From Torymus aiolomorphi (Eukaryota > Arthropoda > Insecta > Hymenoptera > Torymidae), in assembly GCA_036365515.1 (NCBI GenBank), contig CM070873.1, positions 226,935,876 through 226,999,875 on the forward strand: a DNA stretch of 64,000 bases, written 5' to 3'. Below the pieces are notes generated by a model. That model made no database searches, was not told where the DNA came from, and worked only from the letters and a program-made list of their open reading frames with translations. The stretch's first letter is position 1; every line of letters starts with the position of its first letter. Shown here one piece after another: positions 38,301 through 64,000 of the stretch. The position numbers and the translations under genes were made by a program.

Positions 38301-39530
38301 TACATGTTTGTGATACGAAAACAAAAATATATGTTGTGCAAGAAACTAAATAACCATATTTCCACATAGTTTGGCATCCTAAACATAAATCCGTGTTCCA
38401 TCACGTGATGACTTTGAAATAGCTGAAGTATACGATTTTTTATATACCTTAATAAACAATGAGCAGTTTTATTCATCAACTTTGCCAACAAAATAACGTA
38501 GTACTTCTTGTCACCTTCAACCCCCTTTTGAATCGTCTATATACGATTTTTTCTCCTAGATATAAGTGTGTTAATTTTGAAAACTTACATTATGGTTTTT
38601 AAATTAAATTTATTAATTTCGTTTTAAGATATGTCAAAAATCTTGTGCTTCAGATATCTCAAAATTTTGATGCGATGGAGCAATTCTAATTCTGTAAATA
38701 GAAAGAAAGGGCCTTAAATCAAGATAGTAGTTAACAAAATTAATTCAATTAAGAAAATTGACGTCTCGTTAGATAGAGTATAAATAGTTAAGCGGATTGC
38801 CCTTTAAACATTTGCCATTACATATTCATAACGTATAAAATTAATTGAAATACTTTCTCTCCCATTATTTTAAGCGTTAACCATCTTTAAATTCAGAGTT
38901 TTTATGATTTTCTTCGTAATCCGTGTATATATTGATGATTCCTCAATGTGTTTTTCCCATTACATCAAAACTAAAATACATCATATAAATTTATTATAGA
39001 ATATTGTCGAACAATAATGCTACTAGAGCTATATAGAATAAGCATCCCACGCAGCATCACTTCCCACATGCAGTAATTCGCATTTCTAAATCAAACGTAG
39101 GCCTGCATCGACCACGCACGATCGGGAGGAAATCCCCTATTATCAAAAGCAAAACTACCGGCAAACTCGATGATCCCATCAAAAGGGGAAACAAATTAAT
39201 TACCCTATTGCGATGCGGTGCGCGCGTGGCCCGGAACCCAGCGGCTTATTAACTCCAAGACACGGGAGAAAGAAAGAGAGAGAGAGCCGCTGGCTCCGCC
39301 AGCATCAAAGCCAGCTCGTCGTCTCAAGCGTAGGCGGCCGACCCCCCTTGAAGCCCGAAAAAAGTCGAGTGCGCGCGCGCTCGCTCGACGGGGACAAGAA
39401 TGAGAAATACAGCCACCTTAGCGTAAGAAAAAGTTCCACTCCCACATCCTGCTAGCGTATAACACCCCCATTCACGAGCGACAGAAGCTGCTGGTATTTT
39501 ATTTCGTCGGATGATCAAGCGATCGCGCTT
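35327..39530. other. Non-coding DNA with AT-rich blocks
   Basis: 35330-35560 is a GC-rich block just upstream of the - strand candidate exon and may be its promoter. 35600-37080 and 37640-39200 are AT-rich; 37080-37630 is an island with (TG)n tracts. A frame at 38071-38313 is AT-rich and unidentified. No gene supported. Confidence 0.55.
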
Positions 39531-41128
39531 TTCATCCCTCCTCTCTTTCTCACCGGGCTATTATATGCTGGTACATCGTCGTTGTATCGACTTTGCTCTT
39601 TTCTATATACCTTTACTCGATTTTCGTCTCTTTTCTTTATTTACGTCCAACTTTTATCCACCTTAATCCTTCCTTCTATTTATACTTTTCTTCGGTTTAC
39701 ACACACACTCCCTTCTCACTTACTTCTTCTCAATATTTCTCCATTTCCATCCAGCATTTATTCCCCCTCTTTTACTCCGTTTCCGTTTCTATTTCCCCTT
39801 CATACAACTCTCCTACCTCGTTTCAACTCTATTTCTAATTTGTTTCCTTTCTCTATTTTACCCTCTCTCCCTATTTCTCTTCGTAACAATGCACATCCTT
39901 TTCCCTCCTTCATACTCCCCCGCTACACTACCTTTCTCCCTCCTCGTCTTACACACAAACATAAATCCACATCGGGGGTAAAAGCTCGTCTCGTGGAAAG
40001 CTCGCGCGCAGCCGGTGGCGCCTATACCCCATCGACGGCGTGTTCGCGAAGCGGCGACGACGACTCTCGCCGCTCGTGTTCTACCTCTCTGCAGCGTAGC
40101 CCTGCGCCGTCGCCGTCGTGTGTACCCTCCGGCGCACCAGCAGCGGCGTCGGCAGCGGCAGAGAAAGTACACACAGAGAGGGACAGAGAGGGAGAGACGG
40201 TGGCGCTCGCGCACGGTTCGCCCCCAACGACGTGTTTTATCGATTCGAGCAGAGCTGCTGATGCTACTGCCACCGCCGCCGCTGCCGCCATATTCCCCTT
40301 GCGCGGAATCCGGTCAGGCGCACTAGCAACCCGCTCGTTCGGCTATCTCGCTTCCCCTCGCGCTCCAAAACGGAGATGGAGTTACAGAGCGGCAACGTAT
40401 ACACGGGGGCGCGCGAGAGCCAGCGCCGATAGATTTTCCCCGAGCGAGCGAGACAGAGAGCGAGCGAGCACACTAGCTCTCTCCCTTCGTGCGAGTGTGC
40501 GCGAGAAGCAGAAGCAGCAGCAGCAGCGTTATATACGTGTCTGTGTGTGCCTGTGCTTGCGCGAGAGACGAGGGAGCCCCCGAGCGAGCGGAGAGACCGA
40601 AACGACGTCGTCGTCGCGCGTCCGAGCCTCTCTCTCGCCGCGCGCGCGTGTGTGTGCTGTGCCACACGACGGATCCTCGTCCCCGAGGAGAGCATACAGC
40701 AGTAGTACCCCAAGTGCGCTTACACCCGGACCGGGCCCCGTGTGAACGAGAGAGAGAGAGAGAGAGAGAGAGAAATGTGCCCGAGGTGGAATTGACGTCG
40801 AGGCCGCAGATAGATAGATAGAGAGCGAGCGAGAGAGAGAGGAAGAGCGACAGAGAGAGAGAGAGAGAGAGAGGACCAGCGCGCGCGCTCCGTGTCTTTT
40901 GGGTGTGCGCCGCGCGCGATCGAATAGTACGAGGACACAGTGTGCGCGCGGGCGAGAGAACAGCGAGTTTTCTCGGGGCGAGAAAAACGGTATAGTGCGC
41001 CCGAGGAGAGGAAGAAGAAGAAGAGGAGGAGGATCGTGCACGGAGCCAGGCTGCCTGCGCCCAGTGCTACTACTGCCTCCATACAGCTGAGACGGCGGAC
41101 GTGGTGGAGCACGAATAATAAATAAATC
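39530..41128 (+). promoter_or_regulatory. Candidate promoter/5' UTR block, + strand
   Basis: A pyrimidine-rich stretch (39530-39960, nearly all C/T on the + strand) passes into a CpG-, CAG- and (GA)n-rich block that ends in a good donor, aaatc|gtgagt at 41129. This arrangement resembles a long insect 5' leader exon. The 387-codon frame across it is compositional (Ser/Leu/Phe then Arg/Ala/Ser) and not a protein by appearance. The gene it would serve is not visible. Confidence 0.4.
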
Positions 41129-44100
41129 GTGAGTATCGAGCGGTACTGCGAGAGCATATCTATATATAGCGTGGGAGAGATTATTGCGCGTGGGAGGAGG
41201 CGTCAACGCAGTCGTGCGCTACGTCCTCGTCGTCGTCGTCGTCGTCTGATTTTTCGGGGACTCGTTTCACTAGTCCTCCGCTAGGGGCGAGGAGGCGCAA
41301 GTAGAGAGAGTCGGACTCAGCCAGACAACTCTAGACCGTTCGGGCTGCTGTGTTCCCCCTTCGTTCCCTTCTTACTCCGAATTCCTTGTACCGTAATACC
41401 TGCACGATTTATACAGCAGAAAACATTAACAAGCTGATTGTTTACGATTGATATTCCGAGATAGGCAGAGGGTGGGGGGAGGCAGAGAACTCTGCACGAG
41501 AATCGCGCGGCTTCGCGGCACGAAGGCGCGTGACCTCGAAAACGCGTGAAGCGGCCGAGCCAGCGCTTCTCTCCCTCTTTCTCTCTCCATCGATTTTATC
41601 TAAGATTTCGTCGTACGCGGACCGCGGAGGAAGATGACGATAGCTGCACGAAAAAAGAGAAGAAGAAGAAATAGAGGTTGAGAGAGAGCGTGTGTATGTG
41701 AGACGATGGCGCTCTGTGTGTTACTATACACACGCGCTCGCGCGCAAGCAATTGGCGCCGCCGCGTTCCTGGACGGCCGCCCGCGAACTCGTGGGCGATC
41801 GATCGCGATTTTTTCGTGGAGCGGCCCGAGAGAGCTCGCGAGGAAGGCAAAACACACGTATATGTAGAAGCACACACATGGGGGGATGAGGGGGCGCACG
41901 AGTCAAGTGCAGATCGCGGGGGGCCCCGCGCACGAGGTCGGGGGGCGCGTGTGTTGTTCTTCGTATTGGGCCACTATTCTGTAATTGCATACTTACTCGC
42001 TCTCTTCAATTAAAGAGACGCGAAGAGGGTGTTGTGTGTGTGTATAGGTACGCGCGTGCGTGATGCACCTGCGCGTGGTTCCGGGTAGATATAGCGTATA
42101 GTATACGCGTAAGCTCTAGTGCGTGATGACGTCGAGATAACACGCACACATCAAGAGGGGGAGGGAGGAATCGGAGCTGCGTGCTGCGCGATCGCCGAAG
42201 GGCTGTGAAAAGCGAAGGGACAGCGGAGCGCGTTAGCCGCTAGAAGGGGGCGTTGTCCTTGACTTTAATTTGTAATCGATAGGTGTAATCAGTGCGCGCG
42301 CGACATGCGACAATCGATGATGAGCGGCGCACGCTCGCGCGCATTTCCCACCCGCCCTGATAGCTCGTGATCTGCGCGGCCTATCGTATTCGAAAGAAAG
42401 CTTCGCCGTTGCAATACTTAGTATTGTGATGAGTACAGCTCGCGACTCTGTGCCGCTCTGACACGCGCGGTTATCGAATACACGCCGCACGCGAGATAAA
42501 CATGACACAGTGTGCACGCGGAAGAAGTACTGTGTACGCGTATAATACTATACGGAGAAAGAGAATATCTGATATCTGCCTCTTTCGTGTTCGCCTTGGG
42601 TTCTCGCCACTTTTCCGCCCCCTCGGGAGTGGAAAAACTCGATAAAAAAAGTCCGACGGATCAGGGAACAGATTCGGGCCAATCCGCGCGAGGAGACGAG
42701 CTGCTCAGGGACCGAGAAGTTTTTCTTTATAATACAATAGTATTCCATTTTGAAGAGGGTTCGCGGTAAGCCGTAGGCGGATGAAATGTTTCTGTAAACG
42801 AAGAGAAAAGTTGATACATTGATGAGAGTTTTTAGAGTAATAATACGAGGAAAGTAATTTGCGCTGTAGTGTATTGTGTATGTGTGCGTGTGTGTGCGGG
42901 GAAAAATTGTTCAGCATCAGCGAATTGATGACCGTACTTGCAATGTATTGATTGAGCTGCCTTTGACTTTGTGCTGAAAATGTGGCGAATGAAGTAGCGA
43001 ACTATTAGGTGGTTGTGACATTTGAGAAAAATATCGCTGTGATAAATGATGAAAATTGGATTGGCTGAAACGTTTATTAATTTTTGTAGCAATTGAAAGT
43101 AAACTGTCTATATTCGTGTATATATATAGTGTGTATTCTATAGCAATTATGCCGTAATAATATTATTGCATCAATCTGCAAAATTATAGTTAATATTATA
43201 AGTAAATAATATGTACGCCCAAGAAATTTTTTAATCTATTCAATTTATTTTTATATACATATAAAAAAAAATTGAATGTCATGAAAAACAACTTCTGTCC
43301 TATTGAAGGCCATGAATGAAATCTAAAAGTAATTTTTATAGGATATTTTCAGTTCGAATCTAATATTCTCGTATTATGAATGGTATTTATAAACCGCAAC
43401 AAAAAGTGTCATAGTTTTTCTCTTTTTATAGTTTCTTCTGTAGCAAAAAATTCTATTGTGTCAGTAATTGCATCGATAACGTACAAAATTTACATACGCT
43501 ATAGTTGGAAAGTACGAAACAAAGCTAAAAGAAGTACCTAAAAAAGAATTTAAAAAACTGTAATATAACAAAAATTTTAATAATTTATGCGTTCATTTCA
43601 ATAACATCCTCTTTTGATAAAAAGGGCATGTTTCATTAAGTAAACGTTTTTGGCTATTAAATTTGTCGTTTAGAAACAGCTAGTGCAGAAAAGTAAAGGA
43701 CTCCGGCCAGGAGCGTATACTAACTAAAGTTTACTATAGTTAACGTCCTATTACTTTTCTGTCTAGGGATTTAAGCCTCATACCAAAGTTTGATGCAGCT
43801 GTTACACCAATTATAGGTTTACAAACAAAAGTACAATCAAATTGAATGGAATTCTTGAGAACTAAGTAACTTTACCCCAAACAATCCTAACTTGCTTAAT
43901 TAAGTTAGTCTAGAATTCACGTAATTTTAAAGTTTTATAAGATCATTATATTTAGTACATTCATCCCTATTTTAAATCATGATAACTAATAAAAAATGTA
44001 TTTTTGCAAAAAATAACATTTTCCAAAAGAAACTTCTTTTTTCCAATAGTAGCCGAATTGTTATTCTTGAAAATGACATCATTTTATGCATGCACACAGG

Positions 44101-46210
44101 CCGAAAACACTCGTCAGAGTCCAGAGTAAATGAATGACCCTTTGGATTCTCGAAAATCCAGAGTAATTCACATCACAGCGCTCGGACACCGCACCTTACT
44201 ACGGTCGCAGGATTGCGGAGGAATCTCTCGACAAACGGAATTTTCACTTTCACCTCATAAAAAACCTCCCTATGTCGAGTGCCCGCTGGAAACCGCGAAT
44301 TCCTCTTTGACGCGGGTGCCGTGAGCGCTCACACGAATCCCAGTGCCAATATAGCGTCGTGGGCGTAGGGGTAGCTGAGCCTCCGCTCGGGTCAATATAC
44401 GTGCGCGGCGGTGGCGTATATATACGTATACACGCGCGCTCGTGCGTTCCAAATAAACGCGTGTACGGGCAAATTAAACGTGTGCAAGAGGAGGAGGAAA
44501 GCATAGCGACGCTTTAGGTGTCGACTCTGCCGTGCGTTTTTGGCCCAATGTATAGGGCTTTGTGTGCGTGAAAGGGTTCCATAACGTTTGCAGCGAGTAC
44601 ACTAACTTTTTTGTGAACAGGTGGACGAAATTTTTTGACGCATAGTCAGGGATATTGCTGTAGAGTTCAGTTTCATTAACCTGTTTTTTTATTTATTAAC
44701 TATAGTTATTAACATTATAATGTTTTTATATCACTGAAGTATATAAAGTTTGATTATTTGAAATATGTATAAATTTTGAAATTCGTAAATTATAGTGTTA
44801 AAGTTCTATTCAATTTAAAAATTTAAATAAGTTAATATTTAGTATCCAAATCTTTTTAATAATTATTACTTGAAAATTAAAATGTTTGCATAATGCACAT
44901 TTAATCAAAATTTTATTTCATGTAAATTTGAAATGTGTTTCAATTAAGTGTATAGATATTTAATTATATCATTAACATGTAATACTTACAAGTATATAAA
45001 TAATTTCAATTTTATTACAGTTTAATTACTTGTTACATATAATAATTCTGTACAATTTAATGAATTAAAAATGTTTTCTTATTATATGATACGTAATTTC
45101 ATATAAAAGCTCTTTTCAGATTTTCAATGCCAATTAACATAGCTCATTACTTCAATCCACTTTGTTTACAGCAGGAATCCTGAAATTTGTAAAAGTACTT
45201 AATTCCTGTTCAAAATGAAAACCAAATTGCTGCACGTTACACGATACGTTTTGCCAGCACATTTGAAATTTACGATGGGATATTTCCTCTGGAAAACTGT
45301 ACTGTATTCGCAATAACTTTTCCCACTCACTCTGTAGCAGAGATAATCGAATTTTCGATAACGCCGCGCCCGAATAATTTGGCTCTCGCGCATCGGCATC
45401 CGCTGTTAATAGAATTGCGTTTGCGCCCCTCATGCCCTATACACATTTTAATAATCCAACGGTAGCGATTAGACCGTAGCCCGCGCTATTAATAGCGAGA
45501 ACTCGTCCAGTGGTTAATATTAGCACTACTTATCACTGACGCTCTTTCCCTCTTTCTCGCTCTGTCTCGCGGCCCGCGCGCTCACTCCGATTGATTTTCG
45601 ATGCTCGCCTTTTCCTCGTATACTACCACTGTATTACCGTCCCGGCGGCGCGAGAGATGGTATCGAGATCGCACGCGCGGGTCGTCGTCGTCCCAGTATA
45701 AAACAGCGTTATATAGCCGCCAGCGTATATACGCGACGACGATGGACACGCGAGGTTGAATCATTGATGACCCGCAGGGCTATATTTGCCGGCGGGGATT
45801 TTGCTAAAAAGTTAAATGGAAATCAATCAGGCGGTATACGACGAGACAGCGGGCGCCTGAAAGATTTACGCTGTCGTGCAGATATAGCGGCTCGCACACA
45901 CATGTCTGGCAAATAAGAATAACATGGATTTTCCTTAAGTGAATTTTTGTAGGGGAGTTTGGAATTCGAAAGGATTGCACAAAGAACTAAAAAAAAACTG
46001 TGGATCGTAATAATCATCTATCATGGTTACGTAATGTATTTATGCTAATGCAATGAATATCTATAATATGTAAATATTCTTACATAGACATTTGACACCT
46101 TTTAGTACAAGAGTTACTCATGAATGGATATTACTCTATTAAAATTTACATTTAAATTCATACCTACTACATTATAAGTATAGTAATATGCAGCTCACCT
46201 CCCATAAACA
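41129..46210. other. Long non-coding stretch, possible intron
   Basis: GC-rich to about 42770 with CpG and CA/TG tracts, AT-rich 43080-44100 and 44580-45150, islands at 44130-44520 and 45160-45870. No exon with a recognisable domain. Confidence 0.55.
43680..43766. repeat. Short 87-base hairpin
   Basis: CTAGTGCAGAAAAGTAAAGG at the left pairs with CCTATTACTTTTCTGTCTAG at the right (about 18 of 22 positions). The size resembles a microRNA precursor, but the arms match no microRNA that I recognise, so it is only a structural note. Confidence 0.4.
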
Positions 46211-46391
46211 AAATGACTGTGCTATCCATCAACCTATCCGATAAAAATTCTGAAAAAAGTATTTTTCCAATTAATAAAAAGACACCAAGATTGTGTGGGT
46301 TTGAACTTTATACTTGGTGTCTTTTTATTAATTGGAAAAATACTTATTTCAGAATTTTTATTGAAAACGTCGATGGAAAGCAGAGTCATAA
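46211..46391. repeat. Long near-perfect hairpin, 49-bp core stem
   Basis: 46241-46289 and 46313-46361 are inverted copies with one mismatch in 49 (core TTTTTCCAATTAATAAAAAG, ACACCAAG at the loop). The loop is 23 bases. Outer flanks 46211-46231 and 46371-46391 continue the pairing at about 80 percent. Could be a MITE relic or the source of a double-stranded or small-RNA precursor. Confidence 0.8.
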
Positions 46392-58000
<11,609 letters not shown>

Positions 58001-58019
58001 CTTTCTTTCACGATGAGAC

Positions 58020-58730
58020 TACATTTTTCTTGCTCTCGTTCTTTCTTACCTTCCCGCGTCAACTCTCCATTCTCTCTTTTTTCACTTCTCCTTTCTCGAC
58101 TCGTCTCCTAATCTCTTTGATTTCCTTGTCGTTACATCTGCCCGCGCTCGCTTCCTCTAAAATCCCATTTAGTTCCTCATCGGGCGAATCGTCTCGCTCT
58201 CCCACAGACCCACAATTCGAGACCGCTCGTGTCTCTTGTCCCATTTCCCCCATTCACTCTCACTTCACACTCCCGAAAAAAACCCTCCACGAGTACTCGT
58301 TTTTGTTTACCAACGCCCCTTTCTTCTCCTCTCCTGTTCGCCACTCGATACCTCAACCCCTGCATTCGTCGTCGAGCTCGCTCTACCTACTCTCTCATTC
58401 AGCTCTGCTCTCCCTCGCGTGCGCGTACGTATCGACCCTCCGCACCGTTCACTTTCCGCCCAGTAGGAGCAGCAGCAGCGGCGGCGGCTGTGGTTGCTTG
58501 TGTGCCTGCACATCTTCCAGAGTAGAGTCCTCTCGTGAGGAGTGTATATACTATACTGTGTGTGTGTATGTGTGTGTGACGAGAAATCTCGCGTGAGCCG
58601 GGGGAGTTCCGCTTTTTTTCTTCTTCTCCCTCGTATATCGGGCACGGATTTTTATTGCACGTCAGACCCGCGTCATCGCTCTTTACGACTTTTCTCCGAG
58701 ATATTTATACGACGACTTGATCTTTCTTAA
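58020..58730 (+). promoter_or_regulatory. Second pyrimidine-to-GC block resembling a leader exon
   Basis: A C/T-rich stretch (58020-58330) passes into CAG/GGC-rich and (TG)n sequence (58460-58580), the same order as the block at 39.5-41.1 kb. It could be an alternative promoter of the same transcript or a composition effect. Confidence 0.3.
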
Positions 58731-58930
58731 TAATTTGCATTCATTGAAACTTTTGCAAAGATATACTTCGGAAATTCCGGGTTTGTACATGCGCATATAC
58801 ACACAGGAGGGGGGGGGGGGTGCTACAGCTGGCTTGTCGAAGAAATTGTTTGGCCTGGTGCCCATAATTAAACATAGATGCACTGTGTACTACAACGTTG
58901 TTGTGATCGTTTAGCGAAGTAGCGAGCAAC

Positions 58931-61467
<2,537 letters not shown>

Positions 61468-61572
61468 ATGGGCTGCGAGTTGAGCAATTTGAAAGGTCCG
61501 GATAAAAACGCCGTCAGTTCGAAGATAAGCGATTTGTGCCTGATAAACAAGTCGCAGCCCGAGTCTAGTTAG
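61468..61572 (+). CDS. Candidate small MGC-type lipidated protein or exon
   Basis: ATG at 61468 has G at -3 and +4 and opens a 34-codon frame, MGCELSNLKG to QPESS, ending TAG at 61570-61572. MGCxxS is the standard N-myristoylation plus palmitoylation signal, which would anchor the product to the inner face of the plasma membrane. The same frame is open upstream to at least 61360 (DDSTGEINKDEASV), and candidate acceptors (cacag before gggag, about 61390) precede it, so it may be a terminal exon. Family not recognised; chance is possible for a frame this short. Confidence 0.35.
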   Translation: MGCELSNLKGPDKNAVSSKISDLCLINKSQPESS

Positions 61573-64000
61573 TTAATATAGATAATGTGTATAGGTATAG
61601 ATTTTTAAAAGGAAATAATGTGCGAAAGAAAATTTTTATTTTATCAGTTTTTAAATAAGCAACTCAATTATGAAATAACCATTATCTATATTCTTAGTCG
61701 AAATTGGTTTATGGTTAAGCCTGATACGAAATAGCCGTTTATTTTCTTGGTAATGGAATTTTTAACGAAAAGATTATCGGTGATATCCTGTATTGCAATT
61801 CAATTACAGTCGCATTATTATAAATTAACACATTATGAAATTTATTACTAACAAGACGTGCTACACACTTATAAGAATTATTTTCTTCCTTTAAAGAAAT
61901 TCAAGTTCAACTCAATGCTCCTATATTTTGGCAACGCGATAACTCTTTGGCTCGAACGACTTCCACAGATACTCCCGCTTTAATTCCGTTCCGTGATTTA
62001 CGACGATACTGCAGCGGTGTACGTTATACGAAAAAACTATGCAAAAAACACTGAGCTTCGCACGCGCGGTAGCTCCCTTTTACGATTCTCGAAACAACTT
62101 CGCGAAATTTCACGATATTCATCGCCCATCCTTCTTCCTTTATGCACTACATATACGACTGTCCCCACTCTCTTGCGCATGACGCAAGATGGGACAGGAG
62201 GACGGGTGTATTTACGCGATCGTCAATCGATGTCTCGATGACAACCATTCCTCTAGGACGCGCGAATGTCGCGCTGCTAGTTGACAACGATATTTCGCGG
62301 TTGCAAAGGTGTGCAGACACAAAGAGAAAACGAGATCGAGAGAGAATTTGAATTTGAATTTATTAGAGAGAGGGGGGGGGGCAGTGAACGAATCGAGGAT
62401 ATTGTGCAACGAGAAGAGGCTGGGAGAGTCTGCAGCACACTTCCTGATTATATAATTAGGGGAAGAGGAAAGGCGAAGGAAATTGAACGAGGGACGGTTA
62501 TCGATTCGCGCGCAGAGAGGAGCGCTTCAGAGAGTGGGAGAGAGAGGAGTCTAGCGTCTTTTCGGCGAGCGTCGCGCCACACTGAGTGGGTGTTTGATTG
62601 CATTTATAATATGACGGATATTGGGTCGTGCATGTGGTGACGCGGGGGACGATGAAATTTCTTTTTCATTTGGGACTCTGATGGAAGAATAATATGATGG
62701 TTTAGCTTTTGTTCCGCCTTCTCATCTTACTGTATACGACTGTTTCTACTGAAAGTATAGCAGCATCGTCTTGACACGTTATATAATTAATTCAAAATAT
62801 ACTGTACCTATATGTTTATGACCTTTTTGAATCTGAACAGAAAAAGATTTAAGACTGGGATTAATTATTATACTTTCTATCTCTCTTAAATTTCTTATAT
62901 ATTTAATTATTCTGTTTTTATTAACGTATACATGTAAGCAAATAATACATTTTAAAAATATTCTTTTCACTAGTATATTTATAGCGATGCCACCGATGCG
63001 AAATGCGAGAATATTCTTTTACAAATAAATGTAAAGTCGACAGAATGAGTGCCCACGCAGTTCAACCACAATAACGCGACAAATTGACCATTTTTTTTCT
63101 CTTTTTTTTTTAATTCAAGGCGCAAAAATAGACGGAGTCCAACCGCGAGTGAATCAAAAGTAAAACAAAGCGGCGAAATCAAAGGATAGCGCTGGCGAAC
63201 GAACGAGCGAGCGAGCGTGCGAGCGAACGGCGAGATAGAGCCCGAGCGGGACACGCGCGCGTAAAGTGCGACGATAGGAGGAGCGAGATAAAACTTATCG
63301 CTGCCCCCTGGCGACTCGCTCGAATTGAACGCAATTTTTTCCTTCCTCTATATATATATACTATAAGCGATACCGCGACGTTTCGCCCTTTCACCTTGTG
63401 TTCCTTCCTGGTTCGCGCTCCCCTCTTCTCCTCTCTCATTCTTTATCGCCTGGCCACCGGCCCCATGAGAACATTTTTATGGGAGTCCAATTCGGTGTTG
63501 GGCTATTTCACCTTTGCTTCATTTATCGGGAAAATGCGTTGGTAATTCCGGACAAAAGTTCCAATATACTTTGTTCATTAGAAGTAAGGGAGTACGAATG
63601 GATAAAATTAATTATTATTCGGCGCTGGGCGAGCGCGTTTCGTTTAATTACGTACATGAAATATGAATGTATTGATAAATGAATATTTTGAGCACTGCTA
63701 CAGCGATACGTGTGGGATATGGACGGTAATTATCAAAATATGCAGCTTGAACTCAATTAAAAATTTACAGCCTCGGCGGGTTGATATGCATAAAACGTGT
63801 GTGCGCGTGCCATTCTATATCATCGTAAAATAATACATTCATTATTTATACTGTAGATCATTCGTACATTAAATATATACCATTGTGAGTTCTCCTTCAG
63901 AATGTTCCAATGAATTGCAGAATTGCTCGTTTTCAATTCACGTCAAAATAAAACATTAAATATCTTGATATACTAGCGAAAAGCGACATCAAAACTATAC
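61573..64000. other. Non-coding right end
   Basis: AT-rich with islands at 61980-62650 and 63170-63460, including a GAATTTGAATTTGAATTT run near 62345. The 63450-63570 segment is non-repetitive and mixed in composition but shows no frame or RNA that I recognise. Confidence 0.5.

Noticed and set aside
39582..40745. 387-codon + strand open frame, the longest in the window
   Set aside because: Its residues follow base composition: Ser/Leu/Phe/Pro in the C/T-rich part, then Arg/Ala/Ser. No domain, and other frames there are open as well.
45152..45433. 93-codon - strand frame
   Set aside because: No recognised family, no splice sites that make sense, overlapping frames of similar length.
58030..58596. 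188-codon + strand frame
   Set aside because: Composition-driven (Ser/Leu/Pro) in a pyrimidine-rich tract.

Overview
This is animal DNA, almost certainly from an insect. Genes have GT-AG introns, low-complexity CAG/CAA-coded glutamine tracts, and DNA alternates sharply between AT-rich stretches and CpG-rich islands full of (GA)n, (CA)n, (TC)n and (CG)n tracts. The mosaic looks hymenopteran, perhaps chalcid-like, but this is an impression from composition only.

Only two protein genes can be read with confidence, and they are convergent. On the + strand, 23511-29140 holds the last five coding exons of a SOX HMG-box transcription factor of group F (Drosophila Sox15 type). The first exon seen starts in the middle of the HMG box, so the start of the protein lies on one or more exons not found in the 23.5 kb to the left. 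On the - strand, 32917-31484 holds a complete four-exon gene for the secreted protein Out at first (oaf, 278 residues). The 2.3 kb between the two stop codons carries their 3' UTRs and candidate polyadenylation signals for both.

Right of oaf, 33.3-33.55 kb looks like a divergent non-coding first exon on the + strand. A 73-codon, exon-like segment on the - strand (35215-34997) ends in a good splice donor; no partner exon was found. GC-rich blocks at 39.5-41.1 kb and 58.0-58.7 kb look like promoter/5' UTR blocks on the + strand. A short reading frame at 61468-61572 starts with a myristoylation-type MGCxxS motif.

The left part is mostly non-coding and repeat-rich. Its most unusual region is 14.2-17 kb: a ~570 bp near-palindrome, then a U2 snRNA gene copy with recognisable sequence from 5' end to 3' stem-loop but split by inserts of 42 and 420 bp, then a degenerate ~245 bp tandem array that begins like a nearby MITE. 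Other inverted-repeat elements lie at 7926-8117, 22518-22949, 26230-26383 (in a Sox intron) and 46211-46391 (a near-perfect hairpin). Apart from the features listed, the remaining DNA shows no gene that I can support.
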